This document shows positions 18,186 through 27,513 of a DNA stretch of 37,172 nt, piece after piece. The notes under the pieces are model-generated. The model had not been told where the DNA came from and did no database searches. It saw only the letters and a list, made by a program, of their open reading frames with translations. The position numbers and the translations under genes were made by a program. Each line of letters begins with the position of its first letter. Within the stretch, counting starts at the first letter, position 1. The DNA is from Planctomycetota bacterium (GTDB lineage: Bacteria > Planctomycetota > Planctomycetia > Pirellulales > UBA1268): the NCBI GenBank assembly GCA_003671185.1, contig QWPN01000067.1, positions 1-37,172 on the forward strand. The letters run 5' to 3'.

Positions 18186-21100
18186 ATGCCCCGCCGCGAC
18201 GACCTGCACACGATCCTCCTGATTGGCTCCGGGCCGATTGTCATCGGTCAGGCCTGCGAGTTCGATTATTCCGGTACCCAGGCCTGCAAGGCCCTGCGCG
18301 AGGACGGGTATCGCGTCGTGCTCGTGAACTCGAATCCGGCCACGATCATGACCGATCCGGGCACGGCCGATCGGACGTACATCGAGCCGCTCACCTGGCA
18401 GACGCTGGAGAAGGTGATCGAGGCCGAGAAGCCGGATGCGGTGCTGCCCACGCTGGGAGGCCAGACGGCCCTCAACCTGGCCATGGAGTTGCAGCGTCAC
18501 GGAGTGCTGGCGAAGCACGGCGTGGAGATGATCGGCGCCAAGGCGGAGGCGATCCGGCGCGGCGAGGATCGCGAGATCTTCAAGGCCACGATGCAGAAGA
18601 TCGGGCTGGAGACCTGCCGTGGCCGGATCGTGAAGACGTTGGCCGAGGGCCGCGAGGTGCTCGCCGAGATCGGCCTGCCGGCGGTGATCCGCCCTAGTTT
18701 CACGTTGGGCGGCTCGGGCTCGGGCGTGGCCTTCAACCGTGAGGAGTTCGACTCCAAGGTGCAGCGCGGGCTCGACCTGTCGCCGGTCGGCGAGGTGCTC
18801 GTCGAGGAGTCGATTCTGGGCTGGAAGGAATATGAGATGGAGGTGATGCGCGACGCGGACGACAACGCCGTCGTGATCTGCTCCATCGAGAACTTCGACC
18901 CCTGCGGCGTGCACACCGGCGATTCGATCACGGTGGCGCCCGCCATGACGCTCACCGACCGGCAGTACCAGCGGATGCGGGACGCGAGCTTCGCCGTGAT
19001 CCGCGCCATTGGCGTGGAGACGGGCGGCTCCAACATCCAGTTCGCCGTCGATCCGCGGACCGGCCGCATGATCGTCATCGAGATGAATCCGCGGGTGAGC
19101 CGGTCGTCGGCCCTGGCCAGCAAGGCCACCGGGTTCCCCATCGCCAAGATCGCCGCCAAGCTCGCGGTGGGCTGGCGGCTCCACGAACTGCCCAACGACA
19201 TCACCCGCAAGACGAAGGCCTGCTTCGAGCCCTCCATCGACTACGTGGTGGTGAAGGTGCCGAGGTTCGCCTTCGAGAAGTTTCCCGAGGCCGACAGCCG
19301 GCTGACCACGCAGATGAAGAGCGTGGGCGAGACGATGGCCATTGGTCGCACCTTCAAGGAGGCCTTCCAAAAGGCGCTGCGCGGCCTGGAGGTGGGCAGC
19401 TTCGGGTTCGGCTGCGACGGCAAGGACCTCTGGGGTGGTGCCGCCCAGCCGGCCCTCGACGAGATCCGTGCCCGGGTGGCCACGCCCGATCCGGACCGGG
19501 TCTGGCACCTGCGTTACGCCTTCAAGGCCGGGATGACGATCGACGAACTCCACGAGCTCACGGCCATCGACCGCTGGTTTCTCGACCAGTTGCAGCAACT
19601 CGTGGAGTTGGAGAGCCTGCTGCGCACGCTGGGCTCGCTGGCGGCTGTCGACGACGGCGTGCTGCGGGCGGCCAAGCAGGCCGGGTTCTCCGACCGGCAG
19701 TTGGCGGTGATGCTGGGCTCATCCGATCTGGAGGTGCGGGAGGAGCGGCTGCGGCGCGGCATCGTGGCCACCTACAAGGCAGTCGACACCTGCGCCGCCG
19801 AGTTCGAGGCCCGCACGCCCTACTACTACTCCACGTGGGAGGACGAGGACGAGACGCGGCCGGCCGAGCCGGGCCGCAAGCGGGTGATGATCCTGGGCGG
19901 CGGCCCCAACCGCATCGGGCAGGGGATCGAGTTCGACTACTGCTGCTGCCACGCCAGTTACGCGCTCCGTGAGATGGGCATCGAGAGCGTGATGGTGAAC
20001 TCGAATCCGGAGACCGTGAGCACCGACTACGACACGAGCGACATGCTGTTCTTCGAGCCCCTTACGGCCGAGGACGTGCTCAACATCGCCGACCGCATCC
20101 GTCCGGATGGCGTGATCGTGCAGTTGGGCGGCCAGACGCCGCTCAATCTGGCCCGGGCGCTGCATGCGGCAGGCCTGCCCATCATCGGCACCACCGTCGA
20201 CACCATCGAGATGGCCGAGGACCGGGAGAAGTTCCGCGACCTGCTCGATCGGCTGGGGCTGAAGCAGCCGGCCAGCGGCATCGCGCGGACGCTGGAGCAG
20301 GCCCGACGCGAGGTGGCCCGGATCGGCTACCCCAGCCTCGTGCGGCCCAGCTTCGTGCTCGGCGGCCGGGCCATGGAGATCTGCTACGACCAGGTGCAGT
20401 TCGAGCGCTACGTGGCCGAGGCGTTCGCGGTGGCCCAGGGCCAGCCGGTGCTCATCGACCGCTTCCTGGAGGACGCGATCGAGGTCGACGTCGACTGTAT
20501 CTGTGACGGCCGGGAGGTGGTCGTGGCCGGGGTCATGGAGCACATCGAGGAGGCCGGCGTTCATTCCGGCGACTCGGCCTGCTGCATTCCGCCCCACAGC
20601 CTGTCCGCGGAGATGATCGCCGAGATCAAGGAGGCCGCCGCCGCGTTGGCCAGGAACCTGGGGGTGGTGGGGCTGATGAACGTGCAGTTCGCCGTCAAGA
20701 AAGAGGACGGCAGGCAGGCCCTGTACGTGATCGAGGTCAATCCGCGGGCCAGTCGCACCGTGCCCTTCGTGGCCAAGGCCACGGGCCTGGCGGTGGCCAA
20801 GGTGGCCGTCAAGGTGATGGCGGGGCAGAGCCTGGCGGAGCAGGGGGTGTGCAGCGACCCCCAGCCCGTGCACGTCAGCGTCAAGGAGAGCGTGTTCCCG
20901 TTCGTGAAGTTCGCCGGCGTCGACATCGCGCTGGGGCCCGAGATGCGCAGCACCGGCGAGGTGATGGGGATCAGCGACCGCTTCAGCATCGCCTTCGCCA
21001 AGAGCCAACTGGCCGCCGGCATCGTGCTTCCCGAGAAGGGCCGCATCTTCCTCAGCGTGGCAAGCACCCAGGCCAAGGGGGCGATGGTGGTGCTGGCCCG

Positions 21101-21452
21101 GCGGCTGACAGCCCTGGGGTTCGAACTGATCGCCACCTCGGGCACGGCCCGGGCGCTGGCCGACGCGGGTGTCACCGTGGAGGTGGTGAAGAAACTGCAG
21201 GAGGGGCACCCCAACCTGATCGATCATCTCATCGACGGCACCGTGCAATTGATTTTCAATACGCCGCGGGGCAAGGGGGCCCGAACCGATGAGGGCCGCA
21301 TCCGCGCGGCGAGCGTGCTGTACGGCGTGCCCTGCATCACCACCCTGCCGGCCGCAGAGGCCTGCGTACGGGCCATGGAGGCATTGCGCACGGAACCGCT
21401 CGCCGTGCAGCCGATTCAGGACCGGTTCCCGGAAGCCGTGGCCGCACGCTGA
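18186..21452 (+). CDS. carB: Carbamoyl-phosphate synthase large subunit
   Basis: A 1088-aa enzyme subunit that makes carbamoyl phosphate from bicarbonate, ammonia (from CarA) and two ATP, feeding arginine and pyrimidine synthesis. The two homologous halves are visible: [20 protein letters not shown] at the start and [20 protein letters not shown] at the start of the second. ATP-grasp motifs include [16 protein letters not shown] and [20 protein letters not shown] in the first half, and [13 protein letters not shown] and [20 protein letters not shown] in the second. The C-terminal allosteric MGS-like domain follows ([40 protein letters not shown]). The length is close to E. coli (1073). ATG 18186 starts the conserved N-terminus. 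The small subunit carA is not next to it. The stop is followed at once by a lipid-kinase remnant. Confidence 0.98.
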   Translation: MPRRDDLHTILLIGSGPIVIGQACEFDYSGTQACKALREDGYRVVLVNSNPATIMTDPGTADRTYIEPLTWQTLEKVIEAEKPDAVLPTLGGQTALNLAMELQRHGVLAKHGVEMIGAKAEAIRRGEDREIFKATMQKIGLETCRGRIVKTLAEGREVLAEIGLPAVIRPSFTLGGSGSGVAFNREEFDSKVQRGLDLSPVGEVLVEESILGWKEYEMEVMRDADDNAVVICSIENFDPCGVHTGDSITVAPAMTLTDRQYQRMRDASFAVIRAIGVETGGSNIQFAVDPRTGRMIVIEMNPRVSRSSALASKATGFPIAKIAAKLAVGWRLHELPNDITRKTKACFEPSIDYVVVKVPRFAFEKFPEADSRLTTQMKSVGETMAIGRTFKEAFQKALRGLEVGSFGFGCDGKDLWGGAAQPALDEIRARVATPDPDRVWHLRYAFKAGMTIDELHELTAIDRWFLDQLQQLVELESLLRTLGSLAAVDDGVLRAAKQAGFSDRQLAVMLGSSDLEVREERLRRGIVATYKAVDTCAAEFEARTPYYYSTWEDEDETRPAEPGRKRVMILGGGPNRIGQGIEFDYCCCHASYALREMGIESVMVNSNPETVSTDYDTSDMLFFEPLTAEDVLNIADRIRPDGVIVQLGGQTPLNLARALHAAGLPIIGTTVDTIEMAEDREKFRDLLDRLGLKQPASGIARTLEQARREVARIGYPSLVRPSFVLGGRAMEICYDQVQFERYVAEAFAVAQGQPVLIDRFLEDAIEVDVDCICDGREVVVAGVMEHIEEAGVHSGDSACCIPPHSLSAEMIAEIKEAAAALARNLGVVGLMNVQFAVKKEDGRQALYVIEVNPRASRTVPFVAKATGLAVAKVAVKVMAGQSLAEQGVCSDPQPVHVSVKESVFPFVKFAGVDIALGPEMRSTGEVMGISDRFSIAFAKSQLAAGIVLPEKGRIFLSVASTQAKGAMVVLARRLTALGFELIATSGTARALADAGVTVEVVKKLQEGHPNLIDHLIDGTVQLIFNTPRGKGARTDEGRIRAASVLYGVPCITTLPAAEACVRAMEALRTEPLAVQPIQDRFPEAVAAR

Positions 21453-21796
21453 GAAGGCGTTCGCGAGGCCGTGGGACGGCTGCGTCGTGCGGGCCACGAC
21501 TCGAGGTTTGCGTCGCGTGGGAGAGAGGCGACGCCGAGCGCCTCGTCGCCGAGGCGGCCCGCGAAGGCGTCGGACGCGTGATCGTCGGTGGTGGCGACGG
21601 CCTGCTCGACGTGGTCTTCCTGCGGCCGTTCCTGGTGGCCAGTGCCGCCCCTGCCCGTCACCTGGCGTGTCGCCGTCGGCCGCGGCGGGCTCGAGGGCTG
21701 GATGCGGCGCCGGCCCTGGTCGCGCCGTTCGACGGGAACCAGCCGATCCGGAACCACGAACTCCAGCGCAGGCCCTGCGTCGGCCCGCCGAAATGA
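21453..21796 (+). pseudogene. Remnant of a diacylglycerol/lipid kinase (YegS-like) gene
   Basis: The 366 nt between carB and rlmL contain no intact gene, but the translation keeps pieces of a DAGK catalytic domain. In frame with the carB stop it reads EGVREAVGRLRRAGHD. After a one-base slip near 21500 it continues LEVCVAWERGDAERLVAEAA, then REGVGRVIVGGGDGLLDVV (to about 21620). GGGDG is the nucleotide-binding hallmark of lipid kinases, and the order and spacing match the family's N-terminal lobe. The first 20 or so residues and nearly all of the C-terminal lobe are missing; a short piece before the stop at 21794 (DGNQPIRNHELQ) may derive from the family's C-terminal region, but this is uncertain. 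I read it as a decayed gene with a frameshift and a large deletion. Confidence 0.65.
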
Positions 21797-21806
21797 AAAC
21801 GCCCCG

Positions 21807-21812
21807 TACACT
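21807..21812 (+). promoter_or_regulatory. -10-like box directly before rlmL
   Basis: TACACT ends 6 nt before ATG 21819. The intervening TTGGGG is too close to the ATG to work as a Shine-Dalgarno site, so a leaderless transcript is plausible. No clear -35 is seen. Confidence 0.4.
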
Positions 21813-21818
21813 TGGGGT

Positions 21819-24164
21819 ATGCCTGGTGAATTTCCCGCCATCCCTCCGGTGCCCCGCCCGCTTGCAGCGCCGGCGCTCGACGAACCGCCGCGGCTCACGG
21901 CACGCACGCTGGAGGGGCTGGAGTGGGTGCTGGCCCGGGAACTCGAGGCGGTCGGGGCCTGCGACCTGCGCGTGGGCCGGCGCACGATCGAATTCTCAGC
22001 GGCGGCGGGCCACGACCGCGAGACGCTCTACCGGGCGGTGCTCGAGTGCCGTACGGCGATCCGCATCCTGGAGCCGCTGGGCAGGTTCCGCGTCGATTCT
22101 CCCGAGACGCTGTACCGCGCGCTGCAGGACGTGGATTGGACGGAGCAACTCAGGGCCTCCGACACACTGCGTGTCGATGCGGTCATCCACGACACCTTCC
22201 TGACGCATTCGCTGTACGCCGCCCAGATCGTCAAGGACGCGGTCGTGGACCAACTGCGCACGCCGAGCGGCAAGCGGCCCAGCGTGCAACTGCGCGGCGC
22301 CACGCTGCGGCTGGCCCTGCACCTGGTGGGCGGCGTGGCCACCATCTTCCGCGATGCCGCGGGCCGCTCGCTCCACCAGCGCGGCTGGCGCATGGGCGAG
22401 GTCGAGGCCCCGCTCTCCGAGGTCTTGGCGGCGGGCATTCTCGCCAGCGCCGGCTGGTGTCCGGGCGAAGCCCTCCTCGACCCGTTGTGCGGTTCGGGCA
22501 CGCTGGTCATCGAGGCGGCGACGATCGCGGCGCGGATGGCGCCGGGCTTGTGGCGGGCCCGGCGCCGGGCCCACGGATTCTTCCGCTTCCGCGACTGTGA
22601 CCGGCCACTGGCGGACCGGCTCGTCGCCGAACTCGAGGCGCGGGTCTGCGATCCCGAGGGCTCGTTCCAGGCCAGCGATCTCGACCCCCGTGCCGTCGAG
22701 GCAGCCCGGGCCTGCGCCGACGCGGCGGGCGTGGGCCGGTGCATCGTCATCGACGTGAAGCATTTCGAGCAGGCGCGGCCCGCGGCAGCCGCTGGCTTGG
22801 TGGTCACGAATCCTCCCTACGGCGAGCGGCTGCCGCTGCCGCGGGCCGGAGCGCTGTTTCGCCGTCTCGGCGACTGGCTCGTGGCGCACTGTGGCGGCTG
22901 GCGGGCCGCGATCCTCGCCGCCGACACGCCCGCGCTGGGCTCGCTGGGGCTGCGGCCGGAGCAACGGTTGCCGCTCATGAACGGACCGATCGCCTGCCGG
23001 CTCCTGGAGGTGGCGATCCGCCGCCGCGCGGAACCGGCCGGCGATGCTGCGGTCCCCGACCCGGCCGAACGGTCCGCCAGCGGCGCATCCCGGGAGGAAC
23101 AGGCCCGCGGTCCTGACGATGGCAAGCCGGACGCCGCGCAGAGCCCCGGCCGCCAGGCCGGCGTCGGCGGTTCACCGGCCGAGGGTTTGGCACGCGGCCG
23201 GCGGTCCGTGGCGGACCAGATCGGCGACCTGCGCCGCCGACTCGCCAAGCGATTCAAGCATCTCTCGCGCTGGGCCCGTCGCCAAGGCATCGAGGCCTTC
23301 CGCGTCTACGACCGGGACATCCCCGAGATCCCGCTGATCATCGACTGGTACGCCGGTTGGCTGCATGCGGCGGAGTACGAGCGGCCGCACGAGCGGACGG
23401 AGATCGAACACGACGTCTGGCTCGACCGGATGGTCGAGGCGGCGGCCGAGGAACTGGGCGTGCCGCCCAAGCAGACGTGCCTCAAGGTCCGGAAGCGGCA
23501 GCGGGCGGGAGGGCAGTACGAGAAGGTCGACGCACGGCGGACGCTCGTCACGGTCAAGGAGGGGCCGCTCGAGTTCGAGGTCAACCTCTCCGACTACCTC
23601 GACACCGGGCTGTTTCTCGACCACCGGCAGACGCGGGCGCTGGTGCGCGCGGAGGCTGAAGGAAAAAGGTTCCTCAACCTGTTCTGTTACACGGGGAGTT
23701 TTTCCGTCTACGCGGCCGCGGGCGGCGCGGCGGAAACGACGAGCGTCGATCTGTCGAACACCTACCTCGACTGGACGCGGACGAACCTGTCGAAGAACGG
23801 CTTCAAGGACGCGGGCCGTCATCGCATCGTGCGCGACGAGGCCCGCGCCTTCCTCGAGCACCGGGCCCGACGGGGGGAAGCGCCGTTCGATCTCGTCGTC
23901 TGCGATCCCCCGACCTACTCGCGCTCGGCGAAGAGCGAAACGGCCTGGGACGTCGAGCGCGACCATGCGGATCTGCTGGAGCTCATCGCCAGGAATCTCG
24001 CACCCGGCGGCGTCGTCTATTTCTCCACGAACTTCCGCCGCTTTCACCTCGCCGAGGAGCGGCTCGCGGCCGCCTTCACGATCCGCGAGATCACCGCCCG
24101 CACGATCCCCGAGGACTTCCGCAACGAGCGCATCCACCGCTGCTGGCGGATGGTGGCCCGCTGA
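21819..24164 (+). CDS. rlmL: Bifunctional 23S rRNA methyltransferase RlmKL
   Basis: A 781-aa fusion of two SAM-dependent methyltransferases, which in E. coli make m2G2445 and m7G2069 in 23S rRNA. The N-terminal part has a ferredoxin-like/THUMP region (LEGLEWVLARELEAVGACDL through ATIFRDAAGRSLHQRGWR, about 30-190). The first methyltransferase follows, with DPLCGSGTLVIEAATIA and NPPYGERLPL (about 331-340). The second begins near 455 and has FLNLFCYTGSFSVYAA, CDPPTYSRS (about 695-703) and FSTNFRRFHL. Between them, about residues 402-462, lies a low-complexity Ala/Gly/Pro/Asp linker that makes the protein about 80 residues longer than E. coli RlmKL (702). ATG 21819 is chosen because the conserved N-terminus begins after it; the frame stays open upstream through the decayed lipid-kinase region. 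Confidence 0.93.
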   Translation: MPGEFPAIPPVPRPLAAPALDEPPRLTARTLEGLEWVLARELEAVGACDLRVGRRTIEFSAAAGHDRETLYRAVLECRTAIRILEPLGRFRVDSPETLYRALQDVDWTEQLRASDTLRVDAVIHDTFLTHSLYAAQIVKDAVVDQLRTPSGKRPSVQLRGATLRLALHLVGGVATIFRDAAGRSLHQRGWRMGEVEAPLSEVLAAGILASAGWCPGEALLDPLCGSGTLVIEAATIAARMAPGLWRARRRAHGFFRFRDCDRPLADRLVAELEARVCDPEGSFQASDLDPRAVEAARACADAAGVGRCIVIDVKHFEQARPAAAAGLVVTNPPYGERLPLPRAGALFRRLGDWLVAHCGGWRAAILAADTPALGSLGLRPEQRLPLMNGPIACRLLEVAIRRRAEPAGDAAVPDPAERSASGASREEQARGPDDGKPDAAQSPGRQAGVGGSPAEGLARGRRSVADQIGDLRRRLAKRFKHLSRWARRQGIEAFRVYDRDIPEIPLIIDWYAGWLHAAEYERPHERTEIEHDVWLDRMVEAAAEELGVPPKQTCLKVRKRQRAGGQYEKVDARRTLVTVKEGPLEFEVNLSDYLDTGLFLDHRQTRALVRAEAEGKRFLNLFCYTGSFSVYAAAGGAAETTSVDLSNTYLDWTRTNLSKNGFKDAGRHRIVRDEARAFLEHRARRGEAPFDLVVCDPPTYSRSAKSETAWDVERDHADLLELIARNLAPGGVVYFSTNFRRFHLAEERLAAAFTIREITARTIPEDFRNERIHRCWRMVAR

Positions 24165-24171
24165 GGGGCGT

Positions 24172-24201
24172 TTGACGGGCAGCAAACGGGGCTTCTACAT
24201 T
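24172..24201 (+). promoter_or_regulatory. Sigma-70-type promoter for livJHMGF
   Basis: TTGACG (24172-24177), an 18-bp spacer and TACATT (24196-24201), beginning 8 nt after the rlmL stop. The -10 ends only 7 nt before the livJ ATG at 24209, and there is no Shine-Dalgarno site, so the mRNA would start at or next to the start codon. The spacer end and -10 (GGGGCTTCTACA) match the tkt promoter exactly. Confidence 0.75.
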
Positions 24202-24208
24202 CCCCGTC

Positions 24209-25438
24209 ATGAACGTTCGGTTCCGTGTCGTCGCCCCGGTCGTCGCACTGCTCATGGGGCTGGCAGGCTGCCGGCCGGCCGACCCCACGCTCGTCAAGAT
24301 CGTCTCCAGCCTGCCCCGCACCGGATCCGCGAAGCAGCAGTCCGATACGATCGTGGGCGGCATCCGCATGGCGATCGAGGAAGTCGGCGGGAAGGTCGGC
24401 CCGTTCCGGATCGAATACCTCGACCTCGACGATTCGACCGCCGCCGCCGGCCAATGGACGAGCGAGGCTGAGGCGGCCAATGCCCGGCGCGCCCTCCAGG
24501 ATCCCGACGTGGTCGCTTACATCGGCACGTTCAACTCGGGGGCCGCGAAGGTGTCGATGCCGATCCTAAATCTCGGCGACCTGCTCATGGTGTCGCCGGC
24601 CAACACGGCCGTCGGCCTCACGAAGCCGGGTCTCGGCACGCCGGGTGAGCCCGGGGTCTACCGGCCGACCGGCAGGCTCAATTACACGCGGGTCGTTCCT
24701 GCCGACGACCTGCAGGGGCCCCTCTCCGCCGACTGGGCGAAGAAGCGCGGCGTGAAAAAGGTCTACATCCTCGACGACAACGAAGTGTACGGCAAAGGCA
24801 TCGCCGACCTCTTCGACGAGCGCTGCCGCGAAATCGGCATCGAGGTGCTCGGCCACGACTCGATCGACGCCAAGGCGCAGGAGTTCAAGTCGCTGATGGC
24901 GAGCGTGAAGGCGGCTGCACCCGACCTCGTCTACTTCGGCGGCACGACGCAGAGCAAGGGTGGGCAACTCGCCAAGGACATGGCGGGCGCCGGGATCACC
25001 GCGCTCCTGATGGTGCCCGACGGCTGCCGCGAGCAGGTGTTCATCGACTCGGCCGGTGCGGCGAACCTCGAAGACCGCTGCTTCGTGACCTTCGGCGGCC
25101 TGCCGCCGGAAAAGCTCACGGGGAAGGGGGGCGAGTTCGTGGAGCGCTACCGGAAGAAGCACGGCGAACTGCCCGAGGCCTATGCCGTGTACGGTTACGA
25201 GGCGGCCTGCGTGGCGTTGCGGGCGATCCGCGACGCGGGCACGAAGGACCGCCGGGCGATCTCCGACGCGGCGCTGGCCCTCAGGAATTTCGACGGAGCG
25301 CTCGGCCGCTGGGGCTTCGACGAGAACGGCGACACGACGCTGAAGACGCTGACAGTGAGCGTGGTGAAGAACGGGAAATTCGAGTTCGAGGAGATTCTCG
25401 ACGCCAACGCGGCTGCCGACGCCGCGGCCGCGCCCTGA
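24209..25438 (+). CDS. livJ: Branched-chain amino-acid-type ABC transporter, substrate-binding lipoprotein
   Basis: A 409-aa protein with a lipoprotein signal (MNVRFRVVAPVVALLMGLAG, then Cys21 in the lipobox LAGC), so it is tethered to a membrane on the periplasmic side. The rest is a type I periplasmic binding-protein fold: VKIVSSLPRTGSAKQQSDTI, GIRMAIEEVGGKVGPFRIEY, AYIGTFNSGAAKVSMPILN, KVYILDDNEVYGKGIADLF and EAYAVYGYEAACVALRAIRD near the C-terminus. The family binds leucine/isoleucine/valine but also amides, urea and aromatic acids, so the ligand is open. It is first in a five-gene operon (spacing to livH 17 nt). Its promoter places the transcription start essentially at the ATG. Confidence 0.9.
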   Translation: MNVRFRVVAPVVALLMGLAGCRPADPTLVKIVSSLPRTGSAKQQSDTIVGGIRMAIEEVGGKVGPFRIEYLDLDDSTAAAGQWTSEAEAANARRALQDPDVVAYIGTFNSGAAKVSMPILNLGDLLMVSPANTAVGLTKPGLGTPGEPGVYRPTGRLNYTRVVPADDLQGPLSADWAKKRGVKKVYILDDNEVYGKGIADLFDERCREIGIEVLGHDSIDAKAQEFKSLMASVKAAAPDLVYFGGTTQSKGGQLAKDMAGAGITALLMVPDGCREQVFIDSAGAANLEDRCFVTFGGLPPEKLTGKGGEFVERYRKKHGELPEAYAVYGYEAACVALRAIRDAGTKDRRAISDAALALRNFDGALGRWGFDENGDTTLKTLTVSVVKNGKFEFEEILDANAAADAAAAP

Positions 25439-25455
25439 GGCACGCCAGATTGCCG

Positions 25456-26367
25456 ATGCAATTCTTTCTCCAGCAGTGCCTGATCGGAATCACCAACGGG
25501 GCCCTCGTGGCCCTGGTGGCACTGGGCTACACGATGGTGTACGGGATCATCCGCCTCATCAACTTCGCCCACGGCGATCTGATCATGCTGGGCGCCTGCC
25601 TGGCCTTGACGCTGGTGACGGCGTCCGGGCTGGCCGGCACCGGCACCAGCGCCACGTGGCTGGGAATCGTCCTCCTCGTGGCGGCCTGCGGGCTGTTCTG
25701 CGGCGGGCTCAACGTGGCGGTCGACCGGGTCGTGTACCGGCCGCTGCGCTCGGCTCCGAAGCTGGCGCCTCTCGTGTCGGCGATCGGCGTGTCGTTCATC
25801 TTCATGAACGTGGGGCTGTTCTGGCTGGGCCCCGCTGACCGCTCCTTCCCGGAACTGCTGCCCACGACGAACCTGCTGGGGGGCGAAGGGCTGCAATTCA
25901 CGGCCAAGGACCTGCTCGTGCTCGTGGTTGTGGTGCCGCTGATGGCGGCACTGTCGCTGCTGGTGCGCTGCACCCGGCTGGGCAAGGCGATGCGGGCCGT
26001 GTCGCAGGATCCCACCGCGGCGGCGCTGGTGGGCGTGGACGTGGACCGGGTCATCGCCTTCACGTTCTTCGTGGGCGGCTTCCTGGGGGGGGCGGCAAGC
26101 GTGATCTACGGGCTGTACATCAACACGATCAGCTTCCAGATGGGGTTCCAGAACGGCCTCTATGCCTTCACCGCGGCGGTGCTGGGGGGGATCGGCAGCA
26201 TCCCGGGGGCCGTGGTCGGCGGGCTGGTGATCGGCCTCGTGCGCGCCCTGTCGAGCGCCTACGCGGGTGAGCGTTGGACCGGAGCCATCGTGTTCGCGAT
26301 CCTGATCGTGATCCTGGTGTTCCGGCCCGAGGGCCTGCTGGGACGGAGCACGCGGGAAAAGGTCTGA
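25456..26367 (+). CDS. livH: Branched-chain amino-acid-type ABC transporter permease LivH
   Basis: A 303-aa inner-membrane permease with about eight helices, one of the two subunits that form the transport path. Family marks are the opening FLQQCLIGITNGALVALVAL, GYTMVYGIIRLINFAHGD, SQDPTAAALVGVDVDRVIAF (the EAA-like loop that contacts the ATPases) and AVLGGIGSIPGAVVGGLVIG. The length is normal for LivH. ATG 25456 is used; a TTG two codons earlier (25450) is possible, and neither has a well-placed Shine-Dalgarno site. It lies 17 nt after livJ and 33 nt before livM. Confidence 0.92.
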   Translation: MQFFLQQCLIGITNGALVALVALGYTMVYGIIRLINFAHGDLIMLGACLALTLVTASGLAGTGTSATWLGIVLLVAACGLFCGGLNVAVDRVVYRPLRSAPKLAPLVSAIGVSFIFMNVGLFWLGPADRSFPELLPTTNLLGGEGLQFTAKDLLVLVVVVPLMAALSLLVRCTRLGKAMRAVSQDPTAAALVGVDVDRVIAFTFFVGGFLGGAASVIYGLYINTISFQMGFQNGLYAFTAAVLGGIGSIPGAVVGGLVIGLVRALSSAYAGERWTGAIVFAILIVILVFRPEGLLGRSTREKV

Positions 26368-26400
26368 GCGCGGGCGGCGAGTGGGGCAGGGGTGAGAGCC

Positions 26401-27513
26401 ATGATGGGACGAAACTGGCAGAAGACGGACGCGACAGGGGCGATGCCCGTGCGGGCGCTCGTGGCCGCGTTTCTCCGGGAGCGCTGGGACCTCGTCGCGC
26501 TCGTGCTGCTGGCCCTGGCGCCGCTGGTGATCCCGGCCCTGGGCGGGGCGCTGGGCGGGCAGGTGACCACGCTGTTCATCTACTGCATCCTGGCCCTGGG
26601 TCTCAACGTGATGGTCGGCTACACGGGGCTCGTGCACCTGGGCATCGCCGCCTTCTTCGGCATCGGGGCCTACCTGTGCGCGATCCTCACGGTGCCTATG
26701 TACCCGTTCCAGATGAGGTTCGTGACCGCGGCGCTCGTCAGCGTGCTGGCCACGGCCGGCGTGGGGTTGGCGCTGGGGGCCCCCACGCTGCGGTTGCGGG
26801 GGGACTACCTGGCGATCGTGACGCTGGGGTTTGGCGAGGTCGTGAAGGTGACCCTGCGGAACCTGGAGCAGATCACAGGCGGCATGAAGGGATTGAACCC
26901 GGTGCCGCCGCCGGGCGCTGGACTGGTCGTGGGTGGACTGGATTTGGGCCGCGCCTTCGCCGTCGATCCGCGATGGTTCTATTACCTGACGCTGCTGGCC
27001 CTGGCCGGGGTCGTGGTGGCCATGCGGCGGCTGGAGAACTCGCGGTTGGGCAGGGCCTGGGTGGCGGTTCGCGAGGACGAACTGGCCGCTGCGGCCATGG
27101 GCATCTCCGCCACGCGCGTGAAACTCTCCGCCTTCGCCATGTCGTCGGCCGTGGCGGCACTGGCCGGCTGCCTGTACGCGGCCAGCCTGTCGACGACGGC
27201 CGACCCCAACGCCTACGACTTCAACCGCTCGATCATGGTGCTGTGTGCCGTGATCCTGGGCGGGCTGGGGAGCATCCCGGGAACGCTGCTGGGCGTGGCG
27301 CTATTGGTGGGATTCGACACCGTGTTGGCGCCGTGGGCGGATTCCTGGATCCAACAGATGGAGGTCAATCCGTCGGGCTCGAGCCTGCTGTCGTTCAGCG
27401 GCTGGCGACTGGCGATCTTCGGTCTGGCGCTGGTGCTCGTGATGCGCTACCGTCCCGAGGGGCTGATTCCGTCGCGGCGCATGGCCGCGGAACTGCACAA
27501 GGCGCATCCATGA
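26401..27513 (+). CDS. livM: Branched-chain amino-acid-type ABC transporter permease LivM
   Basis: A 370-aa inner-membrane permease, partner of LivH. The N-terminal 30 residues are cytoplasmic and basic, followed by helices including FIYCILALGLNVMVGYTGLV, HLGIAAFFGIGAYLCAIL and LRGDYLAIVTLGFGEVVKV. The ATPase-contacting loop is VREDELAAAAMGISATRVKL, and the end has ILGGLGSIPGTLLGVALLVG. ATG 26401 is taken because a GGTGAG site stands about 5 nt before it; GTG 26392 and ATG 26404 are alternatives. The stop overlaps the livG start (ATGA at 27510-27513), so the two are translationally coupled. Confidence 0.92.
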   Translation: MMGRNWQKTDATGAMPVRALVAAFLRERWDLVALVLLALAPLVIPALGGALGGQVTTLFIYCILALGLNVMVGYTGLVHLGIAAFFGIGAYLCAILTVPMYPFQMRFVTAALVSVLATAGVGLALGAPTLRLRGDYLAIVTLGFGEVVKVTLRNLEQITGGMKGLNPVPPPGAGLVVGGLDLGRAFAVDPRWFYYLTLLALAGVVVAMRRLENSRLGRAWVAVREDELAAAAMGISATRVKLSAFAMSSAVAALAGCLYAASLSTTADPNAYDFNRSIMVLCAVILGGLGSIPGTLLGVALLVGFDTVLAPWADSWIQQMEVNPSGSSLLSFSGWRLAIFGLALVLVMRYRPEGLIPSRRMAAELHKAHP

